Source: JAMLIA01 sp039810005 (GTDB lineage Bacteria; Chloroflexota; Chloroflexia; Thermomicrobiales; CFX8). Taken from it: a stretch of DNA of 52,288 bases. Every line of letters begins with the position of its first letter. Position 1 is the first letter of the stretch. This document shows, piece after piece, positions 43,875 to 51,906 of this stretch. The notes beneath the pieces are model-generated. The model was not told the origin of the DNA and ran no database searches. It saw only the letters and a program-made list of their open reading frames with translations. Position numbers and translations under genes: made by a program. The DNA is taken from NCBI GenBank assembly GCA_039810005.1, contig JBDHWD010000010.1:1-52288 (forward strand), given 5' to 3'.

Positions 43875-44537
43875 TCAGTTGCGGTTCAGCTCTTCGATCG
43901 AGCCAGTCACCACAAAGACAACGCGCTCACAGATATTAGTCACGCGGTCTCCGACGCGCTCGATGTTGTGAGCTGCCCAGAGCAGGTGCGTTGCGCGCGA
44001 GATCGTCGTCGGGTCGGCAAGCATGTAGGTCAGCAGCTCGTGGTAGATCTGATCGTAGAGCAAGTCAACTTCATCATCGCGCTCAGCAATCGCCCGGGCG
44101 GCGACGGCGTCATCCTCGACAAATGCCTCGACTGCGTCCAGCAGCATCTTGCGGGCAATCGTCGCCATGCGCGGGATGTCGAGCAGCGGCTTCAGCAACG
44201 GCTCATCGGCCGTGCGGATCACCAAGTGCGAGATGCCTTCGGCATGATCGGCCATCCGCTCCAGGTCGGTGGCCACGTGCATCACTGCCGCGATCCGGCG
44301 CAGGTCACCAGCCATCGGCGCTTGCAGCGCCATCAGGCGCAGCGATTCCTCCTCCAGCTGCCAGCGCCGCCGGTTGATCTCGTCATCACCGCTGATGACG
44401 GCGCGAGCGCGATCAACATCCTGGTCGCGCAGGGCAACAATCGCCTCGTCGATCGCTCGCTCGACCATACTGCCGAGGATCATGACCTCGTTGAGAAGCT
44501 CACGGAGATCATTGGTGAACACTGTTCTGGTACTCAT
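43875..44537 (-). CDS. phoU: Phosphate transport system regulator PhoU
   Basis: Helical-bundle regulator linking the Pst transporter to its two-component system; it restrains phosphate uptake and Pho signalling. The 220-residue protein has the two PhoU repeats (LRELLNEVMILGSMVERA and ATIARKMLLDAVEAFVED) with the DLERMADHAEGI and NIERVGDRVTNI metal-binding motifs. The ATG at 44537 is preferred: GGGAG lies 6 nt upstream; an ATG at 44552 is in frame but has no site. It is the last gene of the phoB-pst operon, 36 nt after the second PstB gene. Confidence 0.93.
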   Translation of the reverse strand: MSTRTVFTNDLRELLNEVMILGSMVERAIDEAIVALRDQDVDRARAVISGDDEINRRRWQLEEESLRLMALQAPMAGDLRRIAAVMHVATDLERMADHAEGISHLVIRTADEPLLKPLLDIPRMATIARKMLLDAVEAFVEDDAVAARAIAERDDEVDLLYDQIYHELLTYMLADPTTISRATHLLWAAHNIERVGDRVTNICERVVFVVTGSIEELNRN

Positions 44538-44573
44538 CGACCGCTCCCTCATTCAGCAAGGTGGGGGTACCGG

Positions 44574-45428
44574 CTAGCCTATGCGGCCGGTGATGTATTC
44601 CTCAGTTCGCGGATCGCGCGGGCTGGTGAACAGATCCTTTGTCGGACCAACCTCAACCAGCTCTCCAGCGCGGCCTTCGCCCATCGTCATGAACGCCGTC
44701 ATGTCCGAGACACGGGCAGCCTGCTGCATGTTGTGGGTGACGATCACAATCGTGAAATCGTCTACCAGCTCACGCATCAGGTCTTCAATCCGCAAGGTTG
44801 CGATCGGATCGAGCGCCGACGCCGGCTCGTCCATCAGGATGACCTCCGGCGTGACGGCGATCGCGCGGGCGATACACAGTCGTTGCTGCTGCCCACCGGA
44901 GAGCGACGTTGCCGGCGCTCGGAGGCGATCCTTGACCTCGTCCCACAAAGCGGCCTTCGTCAGCGCCGCCTCAACGGCGTTGTTGAGCTCGTGTCGCGAA
45001 TAGCGGTGGTCGCCACCGTATCGCAGCCCGTAGGCCACGTTGTCATAAATCGACTGCGCGAACGGATTCGGGCGCTGGAAGACCATGCCGATCTTGCGTC
45101 GCATGATGATCGGATCGACATCCGCGCCGTAGATCGGGTGACCATCCAACAGTACAGTGCCATCGACCTGCGCGGACGGGATCGTATCGTGCATGCGGTT
45201 GAGCGCCCGCAGCAGCGTCGACTTGCCGGAGCCGGATGGCCCGATGATGGCAAAGACGGAATTCTGCGGAACGGTCAGTGAAATCCCGCGGAGCGCGACG
45301 AACGTGCCGTAGCGCACCGTCAGATCTCGGACATCCACCTTGTGGCTGGATGTCGCGATATCGATTCGTGGGCGATCAATAGCAACAGTGCCGACCGCCG
45401 GGAATTGCAGTCGCGGCTGCCCCTGCAT
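44574..45428 (-). CDS. pstB: Phosphate ABC transporter ATPase PstB (downstream copy)
   Basis: ATPase that powers high-affinity phosphate import at the membrane, 284 residues. Intact motifs: Walker A GPSGSGKST, Q-loop VFQRPNPF, signature LSGGQQQRLCIARA, Walker B VILMDEPASALDP and switch His VTHNMQQAAR. An N-terminal extension of about 30 residues precedes the usual fold. The ATG at 45428 has GGAG upstream in a GAGGAGGAG tract. It follows a second, diverged PstB gene after 35 nt. Both copies look functional, so they may form a heterodimer or alternate with different conditions. Confidence 0.93.
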   Translation of the reverse strand: MQGQPRLQFPAVGTVAIDRPRIDIATSSHKVDVRDLTVRYGTFVALRGISLTVPQNSVFAIIGPSGSGKSTLLRALNRMHDTIPSAQVDGTVLLDGHPIYGADVDPIIMRRKIGMVFQRPNPFAQSIYDNVAYGLRYGGDHRYSRHELNNAVEAALTKAALWDEVKDRLRAPATSLSGGQQQRLCIARAIAVTPEVILMDEPASALDPIATLRIEDLMRELVDDFTIVIVTHNMQQAARVSDMTAFMTMGEGRAGELVEVGPTKDLFTSPRDPRTEEYITGRIG

Positions 45429-45463
45429 GACTCTCTCCTCCTCGGTCACCGCCAACCTTCCGA

Positions 45464-46282
45464 TCATCCGACGCGCCCGGTGATGTACTGCTCGGTTCGT
45501 GGGTCAGACGGGACGGTGAACAGACGCTCAGTCGGTCCGTGTTCGACGACTTCGCCGACACCTCCATCGGCGAGCGTGATGAAGACGGTCTCGTCGGAAA
45601 CACGGGCGGCCTGCTGCATGTTGTGGGTCACGATGACGATGGTGACATCACGCACCAGATCGCGCATGAGGTCCTCGATACGCAGCGTCGCCAACGGGTC
45701 GAGCGCCGAACAGGGCTCGTCCATGAGGATGATCTCCGGCTGCATCGCCAGTGCCCGGGCGATGCAGAGACGCTGCTGCTGGCCACCGGACAGGGAAACC
45801 GCCGGTGTATTGAGCCGGTCCTTGACCTCATCGAACAGACCGACGCGAATCAGTGACTCTTCGACGATCTGGTCGCGCTCCGAGCGCGAGATGCCATCGA
45901 GCTGCAGGCCCATCGAGACGTTGCCGGCGATGGTGCGCGCGCGTAGCGGGTTCGGCTGCTGGAAGACCATGCCGATCCGCCGCCGAACCTGCGCCGGATC
46001 AATCCGCCGGTCGTAAATGTCCTCGCCATCAAGCAGCGCACTGCCCTCTGCCCGCGCACCGGGGATCGTCTCATGCAGCCGGTTGAGCGAGCGCAGTAAC
46101 GTGCTCTTGCCGGTTCCGGATGGGCCGATGATCGAGGTGATCTTCTGGCGCTTGATGTCGAGGGTCACCGGGCGCACTGCGAGCTTGGGGCCGTAGTACG
46201 GCGCGAGGTCGCGCAACTCCAGATGCGCAGCCGCACTCGCCGAACTGTGCGTTACGGGTGATTGAACTGCGGTTGCTGTCAC
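45464..46282 (-). CDS. pstB: Phosphate ABC transporter ATPase PstB (upstream copy)
   Basis: 272-residue ATPase for phosphate import. Motifs: Walker A GPSGTGKST, Q-loop VFQQPNPLRARTI, signature LSGGQQQRLCIARA, Walker B IILMDEPCSALDP, switch His VTHNMQQAAR and the C-terminal PRTEQYITGRVG. It differs from the other copy at many positions, so the duplication is old. The start is a GTG with GGAGGT upstream, 10 nt after the pstA stop, so translation is closely linked to the permease genes. Confidence 0.93.
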   Translation of the reverse strand: MTATAVQSPVTHSSASAAAHLELRDLAPYYGPKLAVRPVTLDIKRQKITSIIGPSGTGKSTLLRSLNRLHETIPGARAEGSALLDGEDIYDRRIDPAQVRRRIGMVFQQPNPLRARTIAGNVSMGLQLDGISRSERDQIVEESLIRVGLFDEVKDRLNTPAVSLSGGQQQRLCIARALAMQPEIILMDEPCSALDPLATLRIEDLMRDLVRDVTIVIVTHNMQQAARVSDETVFITLADGGVGEVVEHGPTERLFTVPSDPRTEQYITGRVG

Positions 46283-46292
46283 TCGGACCTCC

Positions 46293-47189
46293 TTAGCGAG
46301 CGCCGGTTGTCCGGCGCGTCGCGAGACGCACCAGGATGTTGGCGATGAGCACGATCGTCACCAGAATCAGCGCCGCGCCCCACGCCTGCTGGTTCAGCAC
46401 CTCAAAGGGTTGCTCGGTGTAGCGATAGGCGATCAGCGGCAGCGCCTGCATCGGTCCGAATATGTCGAACGTCAGGTTGTTGTTGCCAAGCACAGTAACG
46501 AGCAGCGGCGCTGTCTCGCCCATCGCGCGGGCGAACGCCAGCAGGATGCCGGTGACGATGCCGCTCAGGCCCATCGGGATGACGACGTTCAGCGTGAAGC
46601 GCCACTTGGGCACACCCAGCGCCATCGCTGCCTCGCGAACGCTGCCGGGGACCAGCCGCAGAATCTCTTCGGTCGTACGGGTCACAACCGGCACCATCAG
46701 CACCATGAGCGCGATCGAGCCGGCCAGGGCCGAGAACTGCTGGGCGCGCTGCACGATCAGCACGTAGGCGACGACACCGACAACGATCGACGGCATCGCT
46801 GTCAGCACGTCGGTGCTGAAGCGGATGACGTTCGAGGCGCTGGTGCCTGGATACTCAGCCAGGTAGATGCCGGCCATCACGCCGACCGGGACCGCCATCA
46901 GCAACGAAACGCCGACAATGAGCAAGCTGCCGACGATTGCGTGCAGAACGCCACCGGCACCAGTCGATGAACTGCCGAGCGTGACCGGCTTGAACGTCTG
47001 CGTGAAGAAGTCGAAGCTGAGGGATTGGAAGCCCTGAACAACGACGTAGCTGATGATGAGTAGCAACGGGACGAGCGCGATCAGGGTCGCGGCACCGGTC
47101 ATGCCGACGAGGATCTTGCTGGTGATCTGCCGCCGCCGTCCTCCGGAAGCCTCAAGCAACGATGGACGCGGAGCGTTTGCTACTGCCAT
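46293..47189 (-). CDS. pstA: Phosphate ABC transporter permease PstA
   Basis: Inner-membrane channel subunit for phosphate import, 298 residues with about six transmembrane segments. The EAA-type cytoplasmic loop that docks PstB reads REAAMALGVPKWRFTLNVVIP, and the family feature GQTAPLL-like segment appears as AMGETAPLLVTVLGNN. Its ATG overlaps the pstC stop by one base (TGATG). Confidence 0.94.
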   Translation of the reverse strand: MAVANAPRPSLLEASGGRRRQITSKILVGMTGAATLIALVPLLLIISYVVVQGFQSLSFDFFTQTFKPVTLGSSSTGAGGVLHAIVGSLLIVGVSLLMAVPVGVMAGIYLAEYPGTSASNVIRFSTDVLTAMPSIVVGVVAYVLIVQRAQQFSALAGSIALMVLMVPVVTRTTEEILRLVPGSVREAAMALGVPKWRFTLNVVIPMGLSGIVTGILLAFARAMGETAPLLVTVLGNNNLTFDIFGPMQALPLIAYRYTEQPFEVLNQQAWGAALILVTIVLIANILVRLATRRTTGAR

Positions 47190-48157
47190 CAGGCCTTCCC
47201 TCCACTTCCTCGCTGCACTTTCCAGACGAGCAGGCGCGCAATCGAGTTGGCCACCAGCGTGATGCAGAACAGGACCAGCGCCACCAGAATCAGGGCGCTG
47301 GAGTGCATCTCACTACCGGCGTTGGGTAGTTGGCTGGCGACGAGTGATGCGGCTGTCGTCGCCGGCGCGAACAGAGAACCTTCGATGCGTGGCGTATTAC
47401 CAATGACCATCGTCGCGGCCATCGTCTCGCCGAGCGCCCGGCCGAGGCCGAGCATCATGCCGCCGATAATGCCGGCGCGGGCATACGGGATCATTGCGTG
47501 ACGGATGACCTCCCAGCGTGTCGCCCCCAACGCGATCAGCGCTTCACGCTGATGCGTCGGCACAACTGACAGGACATCGCGCGAGACGGCTGCGATTGTC
47601 GGCACGATCATGATGGCGAGGATGATGCCGGCCACCAACATGCCGCGTCCGACCGTGACCGGGCCGGCCAGCAGCGGAATCGCGTCCCCGAACCGCTCAG
47701 AAATCGGCGTTGCGATCCAGGTCCGGAAGAAGGGGATGAAGACGAAGATACCCCACATGCCGTACACGACACTGGGGATCGCCGCCAGAAGCTCGACCAG
47801 GAACGACAACGGCATCCGTAACCGGGACGGACTCACCTCAGCGAGGAAGACGCCGATCATCACACCGATTGGCCCGGCGATTAGCAGGGCGATGACCGAT
47901 GACATCACCGTTCCGTAGATCGCCGGTAGCGCGCCGTACTGGTTCTTGACCGGGTTCCAGGTGGAGCTGGTCAGGAAGCCGAAGCCGAATTCATGTCGCG
48001 CAGCAGCCGAACCGTCCCAGGTGACAGCGATAATCGCCACCAGCAGGCCGACGACCAGAACTGCGAACGACAGCGCGATAAGCCAGAACAGCAGATCTCC
48101 GTGACGAGTGCGGCGTCTCAGTCGCTCCCATCCACTCACGGCATCCGCATGCTGCAT
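47189..48157 (-). CDS. pstC: Phosphate ABC transporter permease PstC
   Basis: Partner channel subunit of PstA, 322 residues, about six transmembrane segments. The EAA loop is REALIALGATRWEVIRHAMIP and GLGRALGETMAATMVIGN follows. The ATG at 48157 is preferred because GGGAGA lies 6 nt upstream; the GTG two codons earlier abuts that site. A strong hairpin lies in the 91-nt gap between pstS and this gene. Confidence 0.94.
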   Translation of the reverse strand: MQHADAVSGWERLRRRTRHGDLLFWLIALSFAVLVVGLLVAIIAVTWDGSAAARHEFGFGFLTSSTWNPVKNQYGALPAIYGTVMSSVIALLIAGPIGVMIGVFLAEVSPSRLRMPLSFLVELLAAIPSVVYGMWGIFVFIPFFRTWIATPISERFGDAIPLLAGPVTVGRGMLVAGIILAIMIVPTIAAVSRDVLSVVPTHQREALIALGATRWEVIRHAMIPYARAGIIGGMMLGLGRALGETMAATMVIGNTPRIEGSLFAPATTAASLVASQLPNAGSEMHSSALILVALVLFCITLVANSIARLLVWKVQRGSGGKA

Positions 48158-48189
48158 GTCCACTCTCCCAACCTCGGAACCGCCCTGCC

Positions 48190-48226
48190 GATGCGTCGGT
48201 ATCCAGTTGCGGATAACCGACGCATC
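48190..48226 (-). promoter_or_regulatory. Strong intercistronic hairpin between pstS and pstC
   Basis: A 15-bp stem (48190-48204 with 48211-48226, one bulged base) and a 6-nt loop. It has no T-tract. Such elements commonly protect the upstream binding-protein message or partly terminate transcription, giving an excess of PstS over the membrane subunits. Confidence 0.6.
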
Positions 48227-48248
48227 AGCCGGACGGGTTTCGCCGTTG

Positions 48249-49532
48249 CTACGGCGCTTCGAAGACCGCAGTGCCGTTCACGGTAACCTGCGTGAGCTTG
48301 TCGATTGCCAGGTCACGGACTTCATCCGGCAGCGGTGCGTAGTGCAGCTCCGCCGCCTGTGCCTCACCGGTCGTGAGCGCCCAGTACAGGAAGTCGGTCA
48401 GCGCTTCCGCCTTCGTCTGGTCAGTCATCTCGCTGTGAACGAGGATCCAGGTGAAGCCCGCGATCGGGTAGGCGTTCGCGCCATCCTGCGGATCGGTGAT
48501 CGAGACGCGCAGGTCGTCCGGGAGGTCTGCCAGCGCTCCGGCGGCAGCCGCACTGGTCGACTCGATTGATGGCTCGACGTAATTGCCCTGCGCGTTCTTG
48601 ATCGCCGGAGCCGGCAGATCGTTTGCCAGCGCGTAGATCAGCTCAACGTAGCCGATGGCGCCCGGAGTCTGCTGCACACCCGCCGCGACGCCCGGGTTCT
48701 TCTCGCCACCGATGCCGACTGGCCACTCAACCGCCGTGCCCGAGCCGACCTGGTCGGCCCACTCAGTGCTGACCTTCGACAGGTAGTCGGTGAAGATCGA
48801 GGTCGTGCCCGAGCCGTCCGAGCGATGAACGACGGTAATCGGCGTGTCCGGCAGGTTCACGCCTGGGTTGTCGGCAGCGATCACCGGATCGTTCCAGGTC
48901 GTCACAGTGCCGAGGAAGATCGCAGCCAGCGTCTCGCCAGAGAACTGGAGCGGCTGGTCAGTCTCGAGGTTGTAGACGACGGTGACCGCGCCGAGGACTG
49001 TCGGGATGTGCAGCGCGTCCGGCGAGGCGGTCATCTCTTCATCCGTCATGTAGGCATCGGTGCCGCCAAAGTCGGTGACATTCCCGGCGAAATCCTTCTT
49101 GCCCTGGCCGGAGCCGACCGACTGGTAGTTAATCGTCGTGTCCGGTGCGACCGACTTGTACTGCTCAATCCAGGCCTGATAGATCGGATCCGGGAACGAC
49201 GCGCCGGAGCCCGTCAGGTCGGCCGACACGTTGCGCGGCTCCCAGTCGGCGGCCGGTGACGACTCGCTCGACGCAGCCGTTGGCGATGCCGTGGCAGTTG
49301 TCGCTGCTGGCTCTTCAGTCGCCTCGGTCGTCGCTTCGTTCTCGGCTTCAGTTGCCGTCGACTCGGAGCTTGTCGCGGTCGTCGCAGTTGACGACGTTCC
49401 GCTGGAGGTTGTCGCGGTGCTGTCGTCGTCACCGCCGCAGGCAGCCACAACCATGGTCAGCGCCATAATCGCGACGACGGTCAGAAGCAAGCGCTTCCAG
49501 CGTCGTGACGATGCGTGAGAACTCCCGATCAC
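48249..49532 (-). CDS. pstS: Phosphate-binding lipoprotein PstS
   Basis: High-affinity phosphate receptor, 427 residues. A signal peptide (RRWKRLLLTVVAIMALTMV) ends at lipobox VVAAC with Cys32, so it is a membrane-anchored lipoprotein. Residues 33 to about 97 are an unusually long Ser/Thr/Glu/Ala linker. The PBP fold then starts at LTGSGASFPDPIYQAW; phosphate-binding segments include SVGSGQGKKDF, DFGGTDAYMTDEEM and HRSDGSGTT. The start is a GTG with AGGAAA upstream, 37 nt after the response regulator gene. Confidence 0.94.
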   Translation of the reverse strand: MIGSSHASSRRWKRLLLTVVAIMALTMVVAACGGDDDSTATTSSGTSSTATTATSSESTATEAENEATTEATEEPAATTATASPTAASSESSPAADWEPRNVSADLTGSGASFPDPIYQAWIEQYKSVAPDTTINYQSVGSGQGKKDFAGNVTDFGGTDAYMTDEEMTASPDALHIPTVLGAVTVVYNLETDQPLQFSGETLAAIFLGTVTTWNDPVIAADNPGVNLPDTPITVVHRSDGSGTTSIFTDYLSKVSTEWADQVGSGTAVEWPVGIGGEKNPGVAAGVQQTPGAIGYVELIYALANDLPAPAIKNAQGNYVEPSIESTSAAAAGALADLPDDLRVSITDPQDGANAYPIAGFTWILVHSEMTDQTKAEALTDFLYWALTTGEAQAAELHYAPLPDEVRDLAIDKLTQVTVNGTAVFEAP

Positions 49533-49569
49533 TCAGGTTTCCTTTCCTGGTGGTCCCGCTGAATGCACT

Positions 49570-50280
49570 TCATCCAGCGAATCGATAACCAACCCCATGA
49601 ACCGTCTGGATCAATCCCGATCCATCCGGATCACCTTCCAATCGCTCGCGGAGCCAGCGGATGTGGACATCAACGTTCCGGGGATCAACAACGATCTCCG
49701 GACCCCAGACCATGTCCAGCAGCTCGGCGCGAGTGCAGACCTCACCGGCGCGCGATACGAGCGCCGAGAGCAGCCTGAACTCCTTGAGTGGAAGGTGCAG
49801 CTCACGTCCGTGGAAGACCGCGCGATGCTCCTTCAGCAGCACCGTCAGATCGCCCGATATCAGGACGTGGCTGTTCTCCTGTGCCGGTGTCACGCGGCGC
49901 ATGAGCGCATTAATCCGTGCCAGCATCTCGCGCAATGAGAATGGCTTGGTGACATAATCGTCGGCACCGAGGTCGAGCCCATTGACGACGTCAGCCTCGC
50001 GTGTGAGCGCAGTCAGCATGAGAATTGGCACATCGGAGGATTTGCGAACCATTCGACAGACCTGCCGGCCATCAAGCTCCGGCAGCATCAGATCCAGGAT
50101 GACCAGGTCAGGGGACTCGGACAGGGCGAGATCCAGACCCGTCTTCCCATCGGCCGCCTGAAGAACACGGTAGCCGTGCCGCTCCAGGTTCCAGGCGAGC
50201 GTTTCGCGAAGGTCGTCCGCATCCTCGACAACGAGAATTGCGCCTCGCTCCTTCGCTTGTCGTCCCACCGTCTCGACCAC
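49570..50280 (-). CDS. phoB: OmpR/PhoB-family response regulator
   Basis: Two-component regulator, 236 residues: a receiver domain with ILVVEDADDLRETL, phosphoacceptor Asp63 in LVILDLMLPELDG and Lys in DDYVTKPFS, then a winged-helix DNA-binding domain (LHLPLKEFRLLSALV, CTRAELLDMVWG, VDVHIRWLRERLE). Its position as first gene of the pst operon, with a Pho-box-like repeat 66 nt upstream, indicates PhoB/PhoP function and autoregulation. The GTG start has GGAGG 4 nt upstream. No PhoR sensor kinase is present in the operon or window. Confidence 0.9.
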   Translation of the reverse strand: MVETVGRQAKERGAILVVEDADDLRETLAWNLERHGYRVLQAADGKTGLDLALSESPDLVILDLMLPELDGRQVCRMVRKSSDVPILMLTALTREADVVNGLDLGADDYVTKPFSLREMLARINALMRRVTPAQENSHVLISGDLTVLLKEHRAVFHGRELHLPLKEFRLLSALVSRAGEVCTRAELLDMVWGPEIVVDPRNVDVHIRWLRERLEGDPDGSGLIQTVHGVGYRFAG

Positions 50281-50345
50281 GTCACCTCCAGCCTCACCTG
50301 CGAAAGCGCGGCGACCATCGCCGCACTTCCAACGCTACGGGCTGT

Positions 50346-50389
50346 TCGTAATGGACCTGTAATTGGATTGTTAGGTTTGTGTTAGAGCG
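50346..50389 (-). promoter_or_regulatory. Pho-box-like array of four 11-bp repeats
   Basis: Read on the minus strand, four heptamers with 11-bp spacing occur: CTAACAC, CTAACAA, ATTACAG, ATTACGA. Three match the TTAACA-type PhoP half-site of Bacillus well and the 11-bp period matches Pho boxes generally. The array lies 66-109 nt before the phoB start. A weak -10 (TAGCGT, about 8 nt beyond the last repeat) would fit class-II activation. It also lies 84 nt before the divergent gene at 50473, so both genes may be phosphate-controlled. Confidence 0.7.
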
Positions 50390-50472
50390 GGCAGAAATCT
50401 TCAGATGCTGCGGAGTCGTCAGGGTCTTCGCGTACGATGGCGCTGAAACAGGCCGCAGACAGATGATCGGCG

Positions 50473-50967
50473 ATGCACGTGAACAAGCGTTCCGGCTGGT
50501 TCCCATACGATGAGAGCCTGGATCAGCAGCGATCCGCACGGGTGGTCAGGCTTGGCGCGATCTGCGACTTCGCGACCGGCGCACCGGAAGCCGGGCCATC
50601 GCAGAGCTTTTCGGTCCGCGAGTTCGTGGCGCTGGATGACGGCCGCAATGTGGTTGTGAGCGAGCGAGGCTTCACGATAAGTACGCCACGAGAGGTCGTC
50701 GAGCTGGAGGATGGCCGCCGCGTCATCCTGGAGAACACAGCGCCGATGAACTCCGGCCTGACGCTCGACATTATCCGGCAAGACGTGCTGAATGTCGTCC
50801 TGCCGGATGATGATGACGGCGAGCCCCATCCATGGCAGTGGCTTGCCGAGCAGGCGCAGCTCTACGGCATTAACGTCACTGCCGTAGAGCTCAAGGCGCT
50901 GTCATATGAGGTCAGCCTGACGAAGCGGCTCGCGAACTGGATAAGTGACAGTTGTTCGCCCTGCTGA
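50473..50967 (+). CDS. Hypothetical protein divergent from the phosphate operon
   Basis: A 164-residue soluble protein of unknown function. The middle has beta-strand pairs (FVALDDGRNVVVSERGF and VVELEDGRRVILENTAP), and the C-terminal part (PWQWLAEQAQLYGINVTAVELKALSYEVSL) looks helical. No signal peptide, no membrane segment. No clear ribosome binding site precedes the ATG at 50473. It shares the Pho-box intergenic region with phoB, so phosphate control is possible. Confidence 0.5.
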   Translation: MHVNKRSGWFPYDESLDQQRSARVVRLGAICDFATGAPEAGPSQSFSVREFVALDDGRNVVVSERGFTISTPREVVELEDGRRVILENTAPMNSGLTLDIIRQDVLNVVLPDDDDGEPHPWQWLAEQAQLYGINVTAVELKALSYEVSLTKRLANWISDSCSPC

Positions 50968-51158
50968 GTCAATTCTCAAGCCCAACCACAATGCAACATC
51001 GTCATAAGGCATAGCAATCAGCTGCGATCAACCGCCGGCACCGGTACGTGTTGGCCGAAACATCAACCGTCGCACACAACAGCCGGTTCGTAACACGTCA
51101 TGTGGTCGCATTCCCTCTACGCATGAGGCAATGTACCTCCCCGCACTGATTGAGATAG

Positions 51159-51837
51159 AACATCAAGGACCAGCTCCGAAGCGTCGATCATGGCAACGTC
51201 CGTCTTCTGCAGTGGATCAACAGCCAGGTCTGGAGCTATTGGCTGGAAACCATCGCCGTTCTGCTGCTCACGCCGCGTCACTAGCGACTGCGTGGAACGG
51301 CTATCAGGCTGCTCGCTGGGCGGCGTGCAGTCGACCATGTTCTCTCAGGCTTCAGCCAAGCGTGTGCAGGCCAGCGACGCCAGATCGTCCGGCTTCGCCA
51401 AAATGTTCATGGACGCCGAGGTGTTCAACGACTACGCCGACGCATACACCAGCAATGACACGCAGCTCATGGCGTTTCTGGAGCGGCAGTTCTCGGATCG
51501 TTTGCGCCCGGCGGTTGATGCGTGGCTGGCAGCGTCGCCGCTATCGAATCCCGACGCGCCCGGCAGCCCAATGGACATGTCGGAGTACAGGAATCCGTCC
51601 TTCAAGCGCGCGGAGCAGCTCTCCGACGAGTCGGACGCACTCTTCACTTACGAGATGGACGCCAGCGATAAGAGTGACCAGTACATCCTGAATACGGTGT
51701 ACCTGGCGACGGCGCTATTCTTCGCCGGTATTGCAGGGACGGTCGTCGGTAGACCAGCGCGCACGATGATTATCACCATCGGCATCATGATGCTGATCTT
51801 CGGTCTCTATCACATAGTCGCCCTGCCAATTCAGTAG
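51159..51837 (+). pseudogene. Membrane protein gene with two apparent frameshifts
   Basis: Protein-like sequence runs through three frames. Frame one (51159-51272) reads RLLQWINSQVWSYWLETIAV then LLLT. Frame two (51275-51319) continues ASLATAWNGYQAARW. Frame three (51319 to the stop at 51837) continues GGVQSTMFSQASAKRV and on to the end. Joined, they make a plausible membrane protein with a first helix at LETIAVLLL, a soluble middle (DAEVFNDYADAY ... DRLRPAVDAWL) and two C-terminal helices (LATALFFAGIAGTVV, MIITIGIMMLIFGLYHIV). One missing base near 51273 and one near 51318-51320 (a G-run) would restore a single frame. It is either a young pseudogene or a sequencing error. The true start is unclear; a stop lies at 51156 in frame one. 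A third-frame ORF alone (from ATG at 51337 or later) could still express the C-terminal part. Confidence 0.6.
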
Positions 51838-51906
51838 GCGGCAATATTCAGCCGTCGTGCTACGCTACTGGCGACTGCGAAAGCTCAGCAACTGCAAGGG
51901 GATGAC

